The notes beneath the pieces were generated by a model, which searched no databases, was not told the origin of the DNA, and was given only the letters and a program-made list of their open reading frames with translations. The position numbers and the translations under genes are program-made. A stretch of 64,000 bases of DNA from Candidatus Rifleibacteriota bacterium (lineage in GTDB: Bacteria; Muiribacteriota; Ozemobacteria; Ozemobacterales; Ozemobacteraceae), in contig JADFYG010000014.1 in the NCBI GenBank assembly GCA_015233155.1, positions 517-64,516 of the forward strand, read 5' to 3'. Of the stretch, positions 1 to 8,694 are shown in pieces; the stretch's first letter is position 1; each line of letters begins with the position of its first letter.

Positions 1-26
1 TTTCAGCTGTCGTCTTTTTTTCCTGC

Positions 27-55
27 TTGAAACGCAGATCAAATCATGCTACCAT
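27..55 (+). promoter_or_regulatory. Probable sigma-70 promoter of the rpsF operon
   Basis: TTGAAA at 27-32 and TACCAT at 50-55 are separated by 17 bp, about 70 bp upstream of the rpsF start. The leader between them and the start could also carry the S6/S18 autoregulatory site known from other bacteria, but I could not verify a fold by eye. Confidence 0.5.
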
Positions 56-128
56 ACTGGGTACCGTTCCCTGCTCCTGTCGTTTCAATGTCGGGGGCTA
101 AATATCCGAAGGGAGGTCTGTACTATCC

Positions 129-416
129 GTGCGACCTTATGAAAGCCTGTTTTTTACGGAACCCAACATTTCTGATGAAGCTCTTGATTCCTTGATGACC
201 AAGGTAGAGGGAGCCATTGCTCGTTACGGCGGCGAAGTCGAAAAGGTTAACCGCTGGGGCAAGCGCAATCTGGCCTACAATGTCGAAAAACATTCTGAAG
301 GCTACTATGTTTTGGTTGATTTCAAGGGAGGCGCCGAAGTTCTCAAAGAACTCGAACGTTTCTATCTCATCAATCAGACTGTACTGCGCTTTATTACCAC
401 GTCCCGCGTCCAATAG
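129..416 (+). CDS. rpsF: 30S ribosomal protein S6
   Basis: Ribosomal protein S6 binds 16S rRNA together with S18 in the platform of the small subunit. The 95-residue product has the usual S6 length. It starts MRPYES and has the alternating strand and helix pattern of the family, including the internal NRWGKRNLAY stretch. The start is GTG at 129, preceded by GGGAGG at 111-116. It heads the conserved rpsF-ssb-rpsR-DUF2232-rplI cluster and is followed after 12 nt by ssb. Co-transcription with its S18 partner, encoded two genes downstream, is the norm. Nothing odd was seen; the assignment is very secure. Confidence 0.98.
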   Translation: MRPYESLFFTEPNISDEALDSLMTKVEGAIARYGGEVEKVNRWGKRNLAYNVEKHSEGYYVLVDFKGGAEVLKELERFYLINQTVLRFITTSRVQ

Positions 417-428
417 GACCGAGACATT

Positions 429-896
429 ATGGCAGCCAATCTCAACAAGGTCTTCCTTATGGGAAACCTCACCCGGGATCCGGAGTTGAAGTTTACCCCA
501 CAGGGAACTGCGGTCGCCAAACTTGGTATTGCCGTCAATCGCCAGTTCAAAGGCAGTGATGGTGAACTGAAGAAGCAGACCGATTTTTTCAATATTGTTG
601 TTTGGGGCAAGAGGGGTGAGAATTGCAGCAAATATCTTACAAAAGGTCGCCCGGTCTTTGTTGAAGGGCGTCTGCAGACTCGCACTTACGAGACCCAGGA
701 CAAACAAAAACGCACAGTCACGGAGATTGTTGCCGACAACGTTCAGTTCCTTGGCGGCAATACCCCTGGCGGAACCGCTCCCGGCACAGGAGGAGCACCC
801 CGTTCAGGTGGTTTCGGTGACGATTCAGGTGTACCAGAAGAATTCCCGGCCGACACAGGATTTTCCGATGGACCCGACGGCGGGGTTCCGTTTTAG
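429..896 (+). CDS. ssb: Single-stranded DNA-binding protein
   Basis: SSB coats single-stranded DNA during replication and repair and recruits partner proteins through its C-terminal tip. The 155-residue protein has an N-terminal OB fold (about 5-107, with the LNKVFLMGNLTRDPE and FFNIVVWGKRGENC blocks). A Gly/Pro/Thr-rich linker follows, then an acidic tail ending in GGVPF. That tail is a variant of the usual DIPF tip: the Pro-Phe end is kept but the acidic residue directly before it is replaced. It lies between rpsF and rpsR as in many bacteria, where SSB and ribosomal proteins are transcribed together. Confidence 0.98.
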   Translation: MAANLNKVFLMGNLTRDPELKFTPQGTAVAKLGIAVNRQFKGSDGELKKQTDFFNIVVWGKRGENCSKYLTKGRPVFVEGRLQTRTYETQDKQKRTVTEIVADNVQFLGGNTPGGTAPGTGGAPRSGGFGDDSGVPEEFPADTGFSDGPDGGVPF

Positions 897-927
897 GACC
901 CCTTGAAATTACGGAGGTTTTTATATC

Positions 928-1170
928 ATGGCTGAAAATACTCACAGTGAAGTTCGCCGGCAGCGCCATCGCAAGGTCTGCCAGTTTTGCAAGGAAAAAG
1001 CAACGCGTATCGATTACAAGGACGTTTCCAAGCTTCGCCGCTTCGTCAATGATCGCGGCAAGATCATCAGTCGCCGCACCACCGGCACCTGCACCGGACA
1101 CCAGAAGGTCTTGACGACAGCTATCAAGCGTGCCCGCAACATAGCTCTCCTCCCATTCACCGTAGTCTGA
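928..1170 (+). CDS. rpsR: 30S ribosomal protein S18
   Basis: S18 forms the platform heterodimer with S6. The 80-residue product has the typical CQFCKEK segment, the [14 protein letters not shown] core and the [20 protein letters not shown]-terminal block. It keeps the C..C and C spacing of zinc-type S18 proteins. The ATG at 928 is preceded by an ACGGAGG ribosome-binding site at 911-917. It is followed by about 80 nt without a gene before the membrane protein gene. A standard member of the operon with nothing unusual. Confidence 0.98.
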   Translation: MAENTHSEVRRQRHRKVCQFCKEKATRIDYKDVSKLRRFVNDRGKIISRRTTGTCTGHQKVLTTAIKRARNIALLPFTVV

Positions 1171-1250
1171 TGACCTGCTGAAGGTCAAATGCGGGGCTGT
1201 TGCCATAGAAAACGAATTATCCCAAAACTAAGTCTTTATCGGAGAGAAAA

Positions 1251-2273
1251 GTGATCGAACAGACCCTGGCCGGACGCACACTCCGGACCGGCATGATGGC
1301 GGGAGTAACTCTGGCAGGAATTTTTCTTGCCGGGTACCTGCCTATGTTTGGAGGGCTGTTGTTAGCGATGGCAGGCATTCCTGCATTGCTGGTACTGCTT
1401 GGACAAGGCGCGATATGGTTTTTGCTTTTCGGCGTGCTCACGCTTGTTACGGCAACAGTCTGGAATGGCTGGCCTTCGGCCGTTCTGCTGATACCGATCG
1501 TCCTTGCTCCGGCCGCAACCCTTGCCTGGACAATAAAAAATGGCCTGGAAGGCTTTCGCGCTATCTCCGTAACGTTGGTTTTGACATTCACGTTATCCAT
1601 TACCCTCTGGATGGTTGCACCCGTACTCGGCGAATTGGGCGTCTCCCTATGGTCCGTAAAAGATGCATTCGTCCAGCAGGGGCGGGCAATGGAATCCCAG
1701 ATAGCTCAGCTCACGAAAAGCAAAGATATAGATCAGGCTGCCTTGAACATTGTGCGTGAACAGTTTCACAACTGGATAGACTTCGTCGCCATGTTGATTC
1801 CATGGACATTCGTTTTTCTATGGCACCTGCTCTCCACAGGAGTCCTATACCTTGGAGGCGTCTATATCGGCCCCCGGTATGGAGTATTCATTCCATCTCT
1901 ACCGCGGTTCTCGACCTGGCGTTTCGAGTGGCACCTCATCTGGCTCTTCATTGCAGGCTGGGCTTTGTTTTACGGAGATGAATACTTCGTGAGCACTGGC
2001 TTTGCGGCAACCGCACGGGCCATTGGCGCAAACTGCCTGGTAATCAGTAAAACCTTGTATTTCATTCTTGGCCTTTCTCTTCTGGCCTCGTTCTTCGAAA
2101 TACATCAGGTCAGCCGCCCTAACCGTATTGGCCTGTCGTTTCTGGCTCTAATCTTCAATCAACTGCTCGTCTGGCTTGGCATCATGGATGTCTGGCTGGA
2201 CTTTCGAGCCCCTAAAGATCCATCCACCCCCAAGCGTGATGAATCTGATGATGAAGGCTCATTTTTCGACTGA
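1251..2273 (+). CDS. DUF2232 (YybS-like) polytopic membrane protein
   Basis: An integral membrane protein of 340 residues with about eight hydrophobic segments. One is around residues 12-35, several fall between 40 and 135, and more lie between 170 and 315. The C-terminus is charged and cytoplasmic-looking (RAPKDPSTPKRDESDDEG). A DUF2232/YybS family protein at this position, between the S18 and L9 genes, is a recurrent arrangement in bacteria; its biochemical role is not established. The start is GTG at 1251 with a GGAGAG site at 1241-1246. The gene ends 17 nt before rplI, so co-transcription with ribosomal proteins is likely. Family assignment rests on topology and context more than on motifs. 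Confidence 0.8.
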   Translation: MIEQTLAGRTLRTGMMAGVTLAGIFLAGYLPMFGGLLLAMAGIPALLVLLGQGAIWFLLFGVLTLVTATVWNGWPSAVLLIPIVLAPAATLAWTIKNGLEGFRAISVTLVLTFTLSITLWMVAPVLGELGVSLWSVKDAFVQQGRAMESQIAQLTKSKDIDQAALNIVREQFHNWIDFVAMLIPWTFVFLWHLLSTGVLYLGGVYIGPRYGVFIPSLPRFSTWRFEWHLIWLFIAGWALFYGDEYFVSTGFAATARAIGANCLVISKTLYFILGLSLLASFFEIHQVSRPNRIGLSFLALIFNQLLVWLGIMDVWLDFRAPKDPSTPKRDESDDEGSFFD

Positions 2274-2290
2274 TCAGGAGGAAAATATCC

Positions 2291-2746
2291 ATGGAAGTTC
2301 TGTTGATTCGTAATGTTGATCGTGTCGGGACCAAGGGAGAAACTAAGCGCGTAACCGAAGGCTACGCAAGAAATTTCCTTTTCCCCCGTTCTCTCGCCGT
2401 TCCTCTTACTCCTGGCGCCATTTCACACCTCAATCTGGTGAAGGTGTCCTGGGAGCGCAAGGCTGCCAAGGAAAAAAATGCTATCGAGGTTCTGGCTCAA
2501 AAAATCAATGGCCTGACCGTGAGGATTACAAAAAAGGCCGGAGACAAGGGACGTCTGTTCGGCTCAGTTACCAGTTCTGAATTATCAGATATGATCAAAA
2601 AAGAATCCGGTATCGAGATCGACAAGCACCAGATCATCGCCGACCACATCAAAGAACTCGGTCAGCATGAAGTGAATGTTCGTTTCCCACACCAGGCAAA
2701 GGCGATTCTTAAAGTAGTCGTCGTTCCTGAAGAAGCCAAGGCCTGA
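2291..2746 (+). CDS. rplI: 50S ribosomal protein L9
   Basis: L9 is the elongated large-subunit protein that binds 23S rRNA near L1 and helps keep the reading frame. The 151-residue product starts MEVLLIRNVDRVG and has the characteristic GYARNFLFPRSLAVP motif (about 28-42), a central helix, and a C-terminal domain with the DKGRLFGSVTSSELSD block. Length is standard. The start ATG is preceded by AGGAGG (2277-2282). A T-tailed hairpin 31 nt downstream closes the operon. Confidence 0.98.
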   Translation: MEVLLIRNVDRVGTKGETKRVTEGYARNFLFPRSLAVPLTPGAISHLNLVKVSWERKAAKEKNAIEVLAQKINGLTVRITKKAGDKGRLFGSVTSSELSDMIKKESGIEIDKHQIIADHIKELGQHEVNVRFPHQAKAILKVVVVPEEAKA

Positions 2747-2776
2747 ACGGTAGTCTAAAAAACCACAGATCTATCA

Positions 2777-2823
2777 AACGGTTGCCCTGTTCTCGCCTTT
2801 GTCGAGTTGGGCAGCCGTTTTTT
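2777..2823 (+). terminator. Rho-independent terminator after rplI
   Basis: Arms AACGGTTGCCC (2777-2787) and GGGCAGCCGTT (2809-2819) pair with one G-T wobble and run into six T residues (2818-2823). This ends the rpsF-rplI unit. It also argues against any dnaB start upstream of 2858, because such a start would lie inside the terminator. Confidence 0.85.
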
Positions 2824-2857
2824 CCATTCATATAGCTTCTTTCAGGAGGCATTCCCC

Positions 2858-4216
2858 GTGACTGAACTGATTTCCCGGATTCCACCGAACAACCTTGAAG
2901 CTGAGCAGAGCTTGCTGGGTTCGATGATGATGAGCGAAGAAGCTATAATCAAAGGCCTCGAAATGCTCGACGCCGACGATTTCTATCAGGCTTCGCACCG
3001 GGCAATCTTTTCATCCCTCCTTGATTTATATAAATCACAACGTCCATGCGACCTGATTACTCTTACCGAAGCCCTGCGATCCAGAAATCAGCTTGCCGAC
3101 ATTGGTGGAGCAAGCTACCTGTCAACACTGTTGAATTCTCCCCCAACAGCAGCCAATGCCGCGCATTATGCTGAAATAGTCAAACAAAAATCCCTGTTGC
3201 GGAAATTGATTTCCGTTTCAGGAGAAATCAATCGTGAAGCTTTCGAGCCACAAGCCGAGGCTGAGTTGATGCTCGATCAGGCAGAACAAAAGATTCTGTC
3301 TTTAAGCCAGTTCCGAGTCACACAGCCCTACGTAAAAATAAAAACGCTTGTTAAAGAGACATTTGATCGTCTGGAAAGACTTTCCGAAAACAAGCAGTCA
3401 GTTACCGGCATCGCCACCGGATTTAATAGACTCGATGAATACACCTCCGGTTTTCAAAACTCGGATTTGATAATTGTGGCCGCCCGCCCATCAATGGGTA
3501 AAACGGCATTCTGTCTGAACATTGGCATGCATGTGGCCAGTACAAGACAACTTCCGGTGTTGATTTTTTCCCTGGAAATGTCGCGAAGCGCTTTGGTTTC
3601 CCGTCTTATGTGCTCGGAAGCCCGCATAGACGGACAAAAGTTGCGGCGCGGTTTTTTGAGTGGGGAAGACTGGGCCAAATTAACTCTGACTGCCGGAACG
3701 CTTTCAAACTCGCCGATTCTGATTGATGATACGCCGGGAATAAGTTTGCTGGAGCTTCGAAGCAAAGCGCGCCGAGCCCACGCGGAAGAAAAAATCGGGA
3801 TGATCGTCATCGATTACCTGCAACTGGTTACCGGACCAAGCTCAGGCAACAATGATAATCGTCAGCAGGAAGTTTCCGCGATTTCCCGTGGTTTGAAGGG
3901 CATTGCCAGGGAACTCAATATTCCGGTTATCTGCCTATCCCAACTTTCACGCGCAGTAGAGAGTCGCACGGATAAAAGACCGATGCTTTCAGATCTTCGC
4001 GAATCCGGTGCCATCGAGCAGGATGCCGACGTCGTAATATTTCTGTATCGCGATAGTTATTACAATCCCAAAAAAGAAGAGAGTCGCAATAAGGCCGAAG
4101 TCATAATAGCCAAACAGCGAAACGGCCCCGTCGGCGGAATGGATATGGCCTTCTTCTCGGAGTTCGCGCGTTTCGACAATCTCGAAACAGTCTATACGGA
4201 CGACGTTTACCGCTGA
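2858..4216 (+). CDS. dnaB: Replicative DNA helicase
   Basis: DnaB is the hexameric helicase that unwinds the fork. The 452-residue protein has the N-terminal primase-interaction domain (PPNNLEAEQSLLGSMM) and a RecA-like C-terminal ATPase. The ATPase shows Walker A ARPSMGKTAF, FSLEMS, a Walker B-like MIVIDYLQLV, and the SRAVE and DLRESGAIEQDAD motifs. I chose the GTG start at 2858 because AGGAGG lies 8 nt upstream (2844-2849) and family homology begins there. A longer frame open from 2807 starts inside the upstream terminator. No intein or insertion was seen. Confidence 0.97.
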   Translation: MTELISRIPPNNLEAEQSLLGSMMMSEEAIIKGLEMLDADDFYQASHRAIFSSLLDLYKSQRPCDLITLTEALRSRNQLADIGGASYLSTLLNSPPTAANAAHYAEIVKQKSLLRKLISVSGEINREAFEPQAEAELMLDQAEQKILSLSQFRVTQPYVKIKTLVKETFDRLERLSENKQSVTGIATGFNRLDEYTSGFQNSDLIIVAARPSMGKTAFCLNIGMHVASTRQLPVLIFSLEMSRSALVSRLMCSEARIDGQKLRRGFLSGEDWAKLTLTAGTLSNSPILIDDTPGISLLELRSKARRAHAEEKIGMIVIDYLQLVTGPSSGNNDNRQQEVSAISRGLKGIARELNIPVICLSQLSRAVESRTDKRPMLSDLRESGAIEQDADVVIFLYRDSYYNPKKEESRNKAEVIIAKQRNGPVGGMDMAFFSEFARFDNLETVYTDDVYR

Positions 4217-4326
4217 TTTCACATCCATCATCTTTGCAACAGTATGCCCGGATTTATGTCCCAGAGAGTTGCAACTGATTCATATTTGCCAGGAATATGA
4301 CATTGCCTAAAAGATCAAAATTAAGT

Positions 4327-4356
4327 TTGTCTTTACTTAGTTAAATCACTTATCCT
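4327..4356 (+). promoter_or_regulatory. Possible promoter of the phosphatase/anti-sigma gene
   Basis: TTGTCT (4327-4332) and TATCCT (4351-4356) are 18 bp apart. The -10 box ends only 7 nt before the first possible start codon (TTG 4364) and 16 nt before ATG 4373, and no Shine-Dalgarno sequence is visible. The message might therefore be leaderless or nearly so. Weak evidence from boxes alone. Confidence 0.3.
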
Positions 4357-4372
4357 GACCAAGTTGCCAAAC

Positions 4373-5623
4373 ATGCCAATACAAGAAACGTCTTCCCTGA
4401 AACTGATTCACGCCAAATGTCCGCGTAACGTGGCTCTTGACGATAATCATCATCTGTTCATAGAAACTCAGACGCTGTCCGGTAAAACCACCGGCGGGGA
4501 CCATTTCTCCGGCTGTGTTTTTCAGGAAAGCTTGTCCTCCAGCGGATTGACTATCCTAAGTCTGAGTAATTGTTCAGACAATGAAACTGAATGTCGGCTG
4601 CACGGCATCATCACTGATTTGATTAATGGCAGTCCGTCGTTCGCCCATCTGGGTTCCGGAATCGTAGATATTATTACCCGTTTGAACAAACTTATCACTC
4701 GTTTGAATGAAAGGATAAATGAGTCTAGAACGTCTGGTTTTGAGACCATCTTCACGAACCTGACATTAGAGATAGATCATGCAACAAGGCTGTTACACGT
4801 CGTGGCCGTTGGGCATCCGGCCTTCCTGTTGATTCGGGGAAATGAGGTATTCAGGGTTCCTAAGCAATGCGGCAAGATCAATGACTTGCACCCCGTGGCA
4901 AAGCCCGACACAGCTTTAGTGGTACAAGACCTGCAGCTGCGGCTACAACCGCGTGATCGCATCCTGTTGTTTACTGATGCTTTTCTAGAGCGATTTAGCG
5001 ATAGTGAAGATCAGTCTTCCGATACGGAATCTCTGCAACAACTGATTGCAAACATCATCACTGCTCAACCGGAAATGAGAGTTTCCGAACTGATTCACCG
5101 GCTGATAACTGTTGCCGGCGAATCCGAGTATAAGAACGCAGAACAGGCTCCGAACTACGCAATTTCCGGCAATGTCAACATGATCGGCCTTGAACTGGAA
5201 ACATGGACACAACCACTAGTCGAACGAATCATCCCAAGAGATCTTGACCATTTCGAACTCGCACTCAATGCACTGACCAGCCGTATAAGCGCGGAATGGG
5301 GAAAATGCGGTCTGACGGATGCCGTCAGAAGGGTTCGTTTTACCATCGAGGAAACAGCCATGAACGCATGGAAACATGGCCATAAATACAATTCGCAGCT
5401 GCCGATCGAGTTTCGGTGGTGGCAGGGAAATGATTTTCATTTTCAGGTTTCAGATCAGGGGCTTGGCTTCCGGCTCGACGAAATACTTAATCCCACGACT
5501 CCGCCAAATCTCCTTTTAGAACACGGTCGTGGAATTTTCCTGATGCACCTCATGGCCGATAGCATCACCTGGAACCAGAGCGGCAATCAAATTCTGGTTT
5601 CATTTCGTCGAAATTTTTCATAA
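4373..5623 (+). CDS. PP2C-type phosphatase fused to RsbW-like anti-sigma ATPase
   Basis: A fused partner-switching regulator of about 416 residues. The N-terminal two thirds form a SpoIIE/RsbU-type PP2C phosphatase, with KTTGGDHFSG (metal-binding Asp), VVAVGHPAFLL and DRILLFTDAFLERF. The C-terminal about 130 residues form an RsbW/SpoIIAB-type ATPase, with N-box EETAMNAWKHGH, G1-like VSDQGLGF and GRGIFLMHLMAD. In known systems these ATPases bind a sigma factor or other target and phosphorylate a STAS antagonist, which the phosphatase reverses. Here both activities are in one chain and the STAS protein is encoded next. ATG 4373 or TTG 4364 could start it; neither has a clear ribosome-binding site. 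The target of the switch is not visible in the window. Confidence 0.85.
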   Translation: MPIQETSSLKLIHAKCPRNVALDDNHHLFIETQTLSGKTTGGDHFSGCVFQESLSSSGLTILSLSNCSDNETECRLHGIITDLINGSPSFAHLGSGIVDIITRLNKLITRLNERINESRTSGFETIFTNLTLEIDHATRLLHVVAVGHPAFLLIRGNEVFRVPKQCGKINDLHPVAKPDTALVVQDLQLRLQPRDRILLFTDAFLERFSDSEDQSSDTESLQQLIANIITAQPEMRVSELIHRLITVAGESEYKNAEQAPNYAISGNVNMIGLELETWTQPLVERIIPRDLDHFELALNALTSRISAEWGKCGLTDAVRRVRFTIEETAMNAWKHGHKYNSQLPIEFRWWQGNDFHFQVSDQGLGFRLDEILNPTTPPNLLLEHGRGIFLMHLMADSITWNQSGNQILVSFRRNFS

Positions 5624-5732
5624 CGGCATGATTCAATGCCCCTGCTATTCATGAAATAGATGATGACTTTTCCATTACAAAAATGGTATTTTCCCAAAAG
5701 CCTAACGATGATTTATCTTACGGAGAGGTTAA

Positions 5733-6035
5733 ATGAAAATAGAAAAGTCCGGTTCTTCAGATTCTATCAGATTGGTTATTGACGGTTCGATTGATGAACG
5801 TGGCGCACAGGAAATGAAAGATGTTTTCGAAGGATTGAATTTTTCCGGAATCAAGTCAATCGTTCTGGACTTCAAAAAAGTCGATCACATCGGCAGTTCC
5901 GGACTTGGAAAACTTTTATTGCTGTACAAGCGGACCGCCACAGCCGGCGTCGAAGTCAGGATAGAGCATATATCATCTGAAATTCACCAGCTCCTTAAAG
6001 GAGTCAAAATAGACGGTCTATTCAAGTTGTCCTGA
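5733..6035 (+). CDS. STAS-domain anti-sigma factor antagonist
   Basis: A single-domain STAS protein of 100 residues, the RsbV/SpoIIAA-type partner of the anti-sigma ATPase encoded just upstream. The central motif [17 protein letters not shown] carries the serine pair that is phosphorylated in this family. The rest follows the alternating strand-helix pattern, with [11 protein letters not shown] at the start. ACGGAGAGG at 5721-5729 precedes ATG 5733. The gene lies about 110 nt after the phosphatase/ATPase and 41 nt before a chemoreceptor gene. That suggests, without proving it, that the switch tunes chemotaxis or motility rather than a general stress sigma factor. Confidence 0.93.
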   Translation: MKIEKSGSSDSIRLVIDGSIDERGAQEMKDVFEGLNFSGIKSIVLDFKKVDHIGSSGLGKLLLLYKRTATAGVEVRIEHISSEIHQLLKGVKIDGLFKLS

Positions 6036-6076
6036 TTCCGACCTTTCAACAATCACATTGCCGAAGGGAAGCAAAT

Positions 6077-8392
6077 ATGTGGAAATCCTTGAGTCTTAGC
6101 CGCAAGATATGGTTCGGGTTCCTTGTCATATTGTTCTTTCTCGCTTTTGTTGTCATGGATTCACGATTCGGTGTAGAGGATATAGTCGGCAAGGCGAAGG
6201 AGGTTATCAGCGGCAATCAGCTTCGCGCAATCATGACCGAGCGCGAGCTCGATCACTTGCGCTGGGTGAACAAGGTTAATGCGTTGTTAGTCGATCAGAA
6301 TGTCAAAGAATTGCAGGTCGAACTCGATGACCACAAATGCGCCTTCGGAACCTGGCTGTACGGCCCGGATCGATTGGAAACGGAAAGACTCATTCCCGCA
6401 TTAAAAGATCTCCTGAAATCCATAGAAGAACCGCATCAGCTGCTTCACGCTTCGGCGGGAGAGATCAAGAAAGTCTTTCGCAAACCACACTTCGGCCTTG
6501 ATCTTGTGCTCGCAAACAGGCTGTCTGACCATTTTGTCTGGGTAGGAAAAATGGCCGCAGCGCTGGCGATAGAATCGGCAGGCCTTTCATCCTATCAGGA
6601 TCGCGTTCAGGCGTTTTCAGACCAGGCCTTGTCGATCGTCAAAACGTGTGCCGCCGATGAAAGCCTCGGAGATGTGGCTTCGCGACAGGCACGCGCTATT
6701 TCGATCATCGGCTCAATGCGCGGAGGAAGCGAAAACAAGGATTACATCTGGATCCATACTAAGGCCTTGAAGATGGTCATGCATCAGGTTAACCCCGAAT
6801 TAAACAATACGGATGTAGCCTCTTTTACCGATTCCGAAGGTCATAATATGTTCGCCGAGATGAACAAAAGCTGCTCGAGCGGTGACGGTGGCGGCGGCGG
6901 GTTCGTAATCAACAAGTTGCCGCTTCCCGGCACTAAAACAATCGTTCCCAATGTTTCTTTCGTCAGGTTTTACGAACCCTGGGACTGGATCATCGGAACC
7001 GGAATCTTCCTCGATCATGCCAATACCCAGCTCATTGCCCGCACGGAAGCTTTCTCCCGTAAAGAACCCTTCAAATTAGGATTGGTAAGCGATCCGACTA
7101 AATGCAAATTCGGTGAGTTCCTGCAAGCCTCAACGACAAAAGAGCTCCGCGAAACATTCAAGGAGTTTGATGAGGCTCTTACGGCAGTCGAAGAGCCTCA
7201 TCGTAAGCTCCATGCCTGTGCTCTGACCGTCGAAAAGCTCGTCAATGAAAGAAAGACAGGACAGGCAATGCGCATTTACACCGAAGAGGTGCTTCCCATT
7301 CAGGAAGAGGTCAAGAAGCATTTTCACGCAGCCATCGAAGCAGAACAGAAATTGCACGAAGGCAATGCGGCAGCCATGGAGATATTCGCAAAACAGACTG
7401 TGCCCAATTTACAGAAAATCCAACAAATGCTTGCCCAGATACGAACTGTCGCCAAAGAAAAAATGTTGTCCGATGAAAGCTTGATGAAATCGGCCCAGGA
7501 CCTGAAATATAGCGTCACCGTGTCCGGGTTATGCGCTACGTTGCTTGGAATCTTTTTGGCATTCTTCATTGCCCGGTCTATCGCGGCTGTTCTTGAAAGT
7601 GCTATCGCCAGATTGTCAGCCGGCGCTGGCGAAGTGGCTACAGCAGCATCCCAGATCGCCACTGCCATGCAGAGCATGACGCAGGGTTCGGAAAAACTGG
7701 TTACCGCATCGGGACAAACCAGCACTTCTCTTTCAGAAATCCGGAACCAGACCACTCATGCCGAGAAACTTTCCAAAGGGGCGGGTGAACTCATGAAAGA
7801 GAACATCCGCAAATCAGGCGATTCACTGCAATCGATCGTAGAGATGACCCGACAAATGGCCAAGATCGAGACCGACGGCAATGAAATGATCAAGATTATC
7901 AAGACGATCGACGAGATCGCTTTCCAGACAAATCTGCTGGCATTGAACGCCGCTGTCGAAGCCGCACGAGCCGGTGAACAAGGCAAGGGCTTCGCCGTGG
8001 TCGCGGAAGAAGTGCGGTCTTTGGCGCTCCGATCCGCTCAGGCTTCTTCTGAAACGCAAAGACTTCTTGAAGGCACATCGAAACGCGTAAAGACCTCCTC
8101 CGGAACAATCAAAGACATCAATAGCAATTTCGATGGCATCGTCGAATCGGCTTCGACAATGGGCGAAAGACTGGATCAGCTTGCGGAGGTGAATTCCACG
8201 ATCGTGACCGGCATCGACAATATTGCAGCGGCGGCGGATCAGTCCACCAGTGCCATGGAAGGGTTCGCGGCCAGCACGGAAGAAGTCGCGGCATCCGCCG
8301 AGGAACTATCCGCTGAAGCCCGGAACATAGAAGGCCTTGCAAATGAACTTAGTGCACTTGTACATGGGGCAGACGCTGCTACAATAAAATGA
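6077..8392 (+). CDS. Methyl-accepting chemotaxis protein with CZB and Cache sensor domains
   Basis: A 771-residue membrane chemoreceptor. A first membrane segment (about 11-28) is followed by a CZB-like zinc-binding block with H60, C88 ([13 protein letters not shown]), H120 and H124. Next comes a single-Cache-type domain (about 170-315, from [16 protein letters not shown] to [12 protein letters not shown]). A second CZB-like block keeps C343, H375 and H379 but not the first histidine. The second membrane segment is at about 478-500, then the cytoplasmic signalling hairpin with core [20 protein letters not shown]. No clear HAMP domain and no C-terminal CheR-tether pentapeptide were seen. Having the CZB blocks between the two membrane segments is unusual. 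An AAGGGAAG site precedes ATG 6077. Confidence 0.95.
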   Translation: MWKSLSLSRKIWFGFLVILFFLAFVVMDSRFGVEDIVGKAKEVISGNQLRAIMTERELDHLRWVNKVNALLVDQNVKELQVELDDHKCAFGTWLYGPDRLETERLIPALKDLLKSIEEPHQLLHASAGEIKKVFRKPHFGLDLVLANRLSDHFVWVGKMAAALAIESAGLSSYQDRVQAFSDQALSIVKTCAADESLGDVASRQARAISIIGSMRGGSENKDYIWIHTKALKMVMHQVNPELNNTDVASFTDSEGHNMFAEMNKSCSSGDGGGGGFVINKLPLPGTKTIVPNVSFVRFYEPWDWIIGTGIFLDHANTQLIARTEAFSRKEPFKLGLVSDPTKCKFGEFLQASTTKELRETFKEFDEALTAVEEPHRKLHACALTVEKLVNERKTGQAMRIYTEEVLPIQEEVKKHFHAAIEAEQKLHEGNAAAMEIFAKQTVPNLQKIQQMLAQIRTVAKEKMLSDESLMKSAQDLKYSVTVSGLCATLLGIFLAFFIARSIAAVLESAIARLSAGAGEVATAASQIATAMQSMTQGSEKLVTASGQTSTSLSEIRNQTTHAEKLSKGAGELMKENIRKSGDSLQSIVEMTRQMAKIETDGNEMIKIIKTIDEIAFQTNLLALNAAVEAARAGEQGKGFAVVAEEVRSLALRSAQASSETQRLLEGTSKRVKTSSGTIKDINSNFDGIVESASTMGERLDQLAEVNSTIVTGIDNIAAAADQSTSAMEGFAASTEEVAASAEELSAEARNIEGLANELSALVHGADAATIK

Positions 8393-8416
8393 AACTTTAA
8401 ACTAAGGAGCGAAAAC

Positions 8417-8524
8417 ATGAGTAAAAGCACTGAAGCCAAGAAAGAAGTCAAGAAAAAACCGGCTAAAACCATGCAGGAAAAGAAACTTGAGAAGAAGGCC
8501 AAGAAGGAAAACAAAAAAGTGTGA
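8417..8524 (+). CDS. Small Lys-rich protein, 35 residues
   Basis: A tiny open frame 24 nt after the chemoreceptor with a good ribosome-binding site (AAGGAG, 8404-8409) and ATG at 8417. The product is nearly half lysine, runs MSKSTEAKKEVKKKPAKTMQ and ends KKENKKV. It resembles no family I recognise. The charge pattern suggests a helical nucleic-acid- or membrane-binding peptide, or a disordered one. It lies upstream of the terminator at 8646-8676 and so would be co-transcribed with the receptor. Expression is not demonstrated; the case rests on the ribosome-binding site and position. Confidence 0.55.
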   Translation: MSKSTEAKKEVKKKPAKTMQEKKLEKKAKKENKKV

Positions 8525-8645
8525 AATCTCATACCTGATTTTTTTTACACAAGGGCGCGTTGATTATCAGTCCATTAACAATGGCATTTGCCTGCCCGTG
8601 TCATTGAAAATTATCTGCTGATCGCTATCCGCTTTTGTAATAACA

Positions 8646-8676
8646 ATCCCCGGGAAATCCCGGGGATGATTTTTTT
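8646..8676 (+). terminator. Rho-independent terminator after the chemoreceptor cluster
   Basis: Perfect 9-bp arms ATCCCCGGG (8646-8654) and CCCGGGGAT (8659-8667) with an AAAT loop are followed by seven T residues (8670-8676). It separates the chemotaxis cluster from the pyruvate-kinase-like gene, whose ribosome-binding site (AGGAGCC) begins three nucleotides later. Confidence 0.9.
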
Positions 8677-8694
8677 CCAGGAGCCCCACAAAGT

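Noticed and set aside
1-128. S6/S18 autoregulatory RNA motif in the rpsF leader
   Set aside because: CCG and GGGCTA elements are present, but I could not confirm the conserved fold by eye, so it is not listed as a feature.
2807-2857. Longer dnaB start
   Set aside because: The added codons lie in the 3' arm and T tract of the rplI terminator, while GTG 2858 has AGGAGG and matches the family N-terminus.
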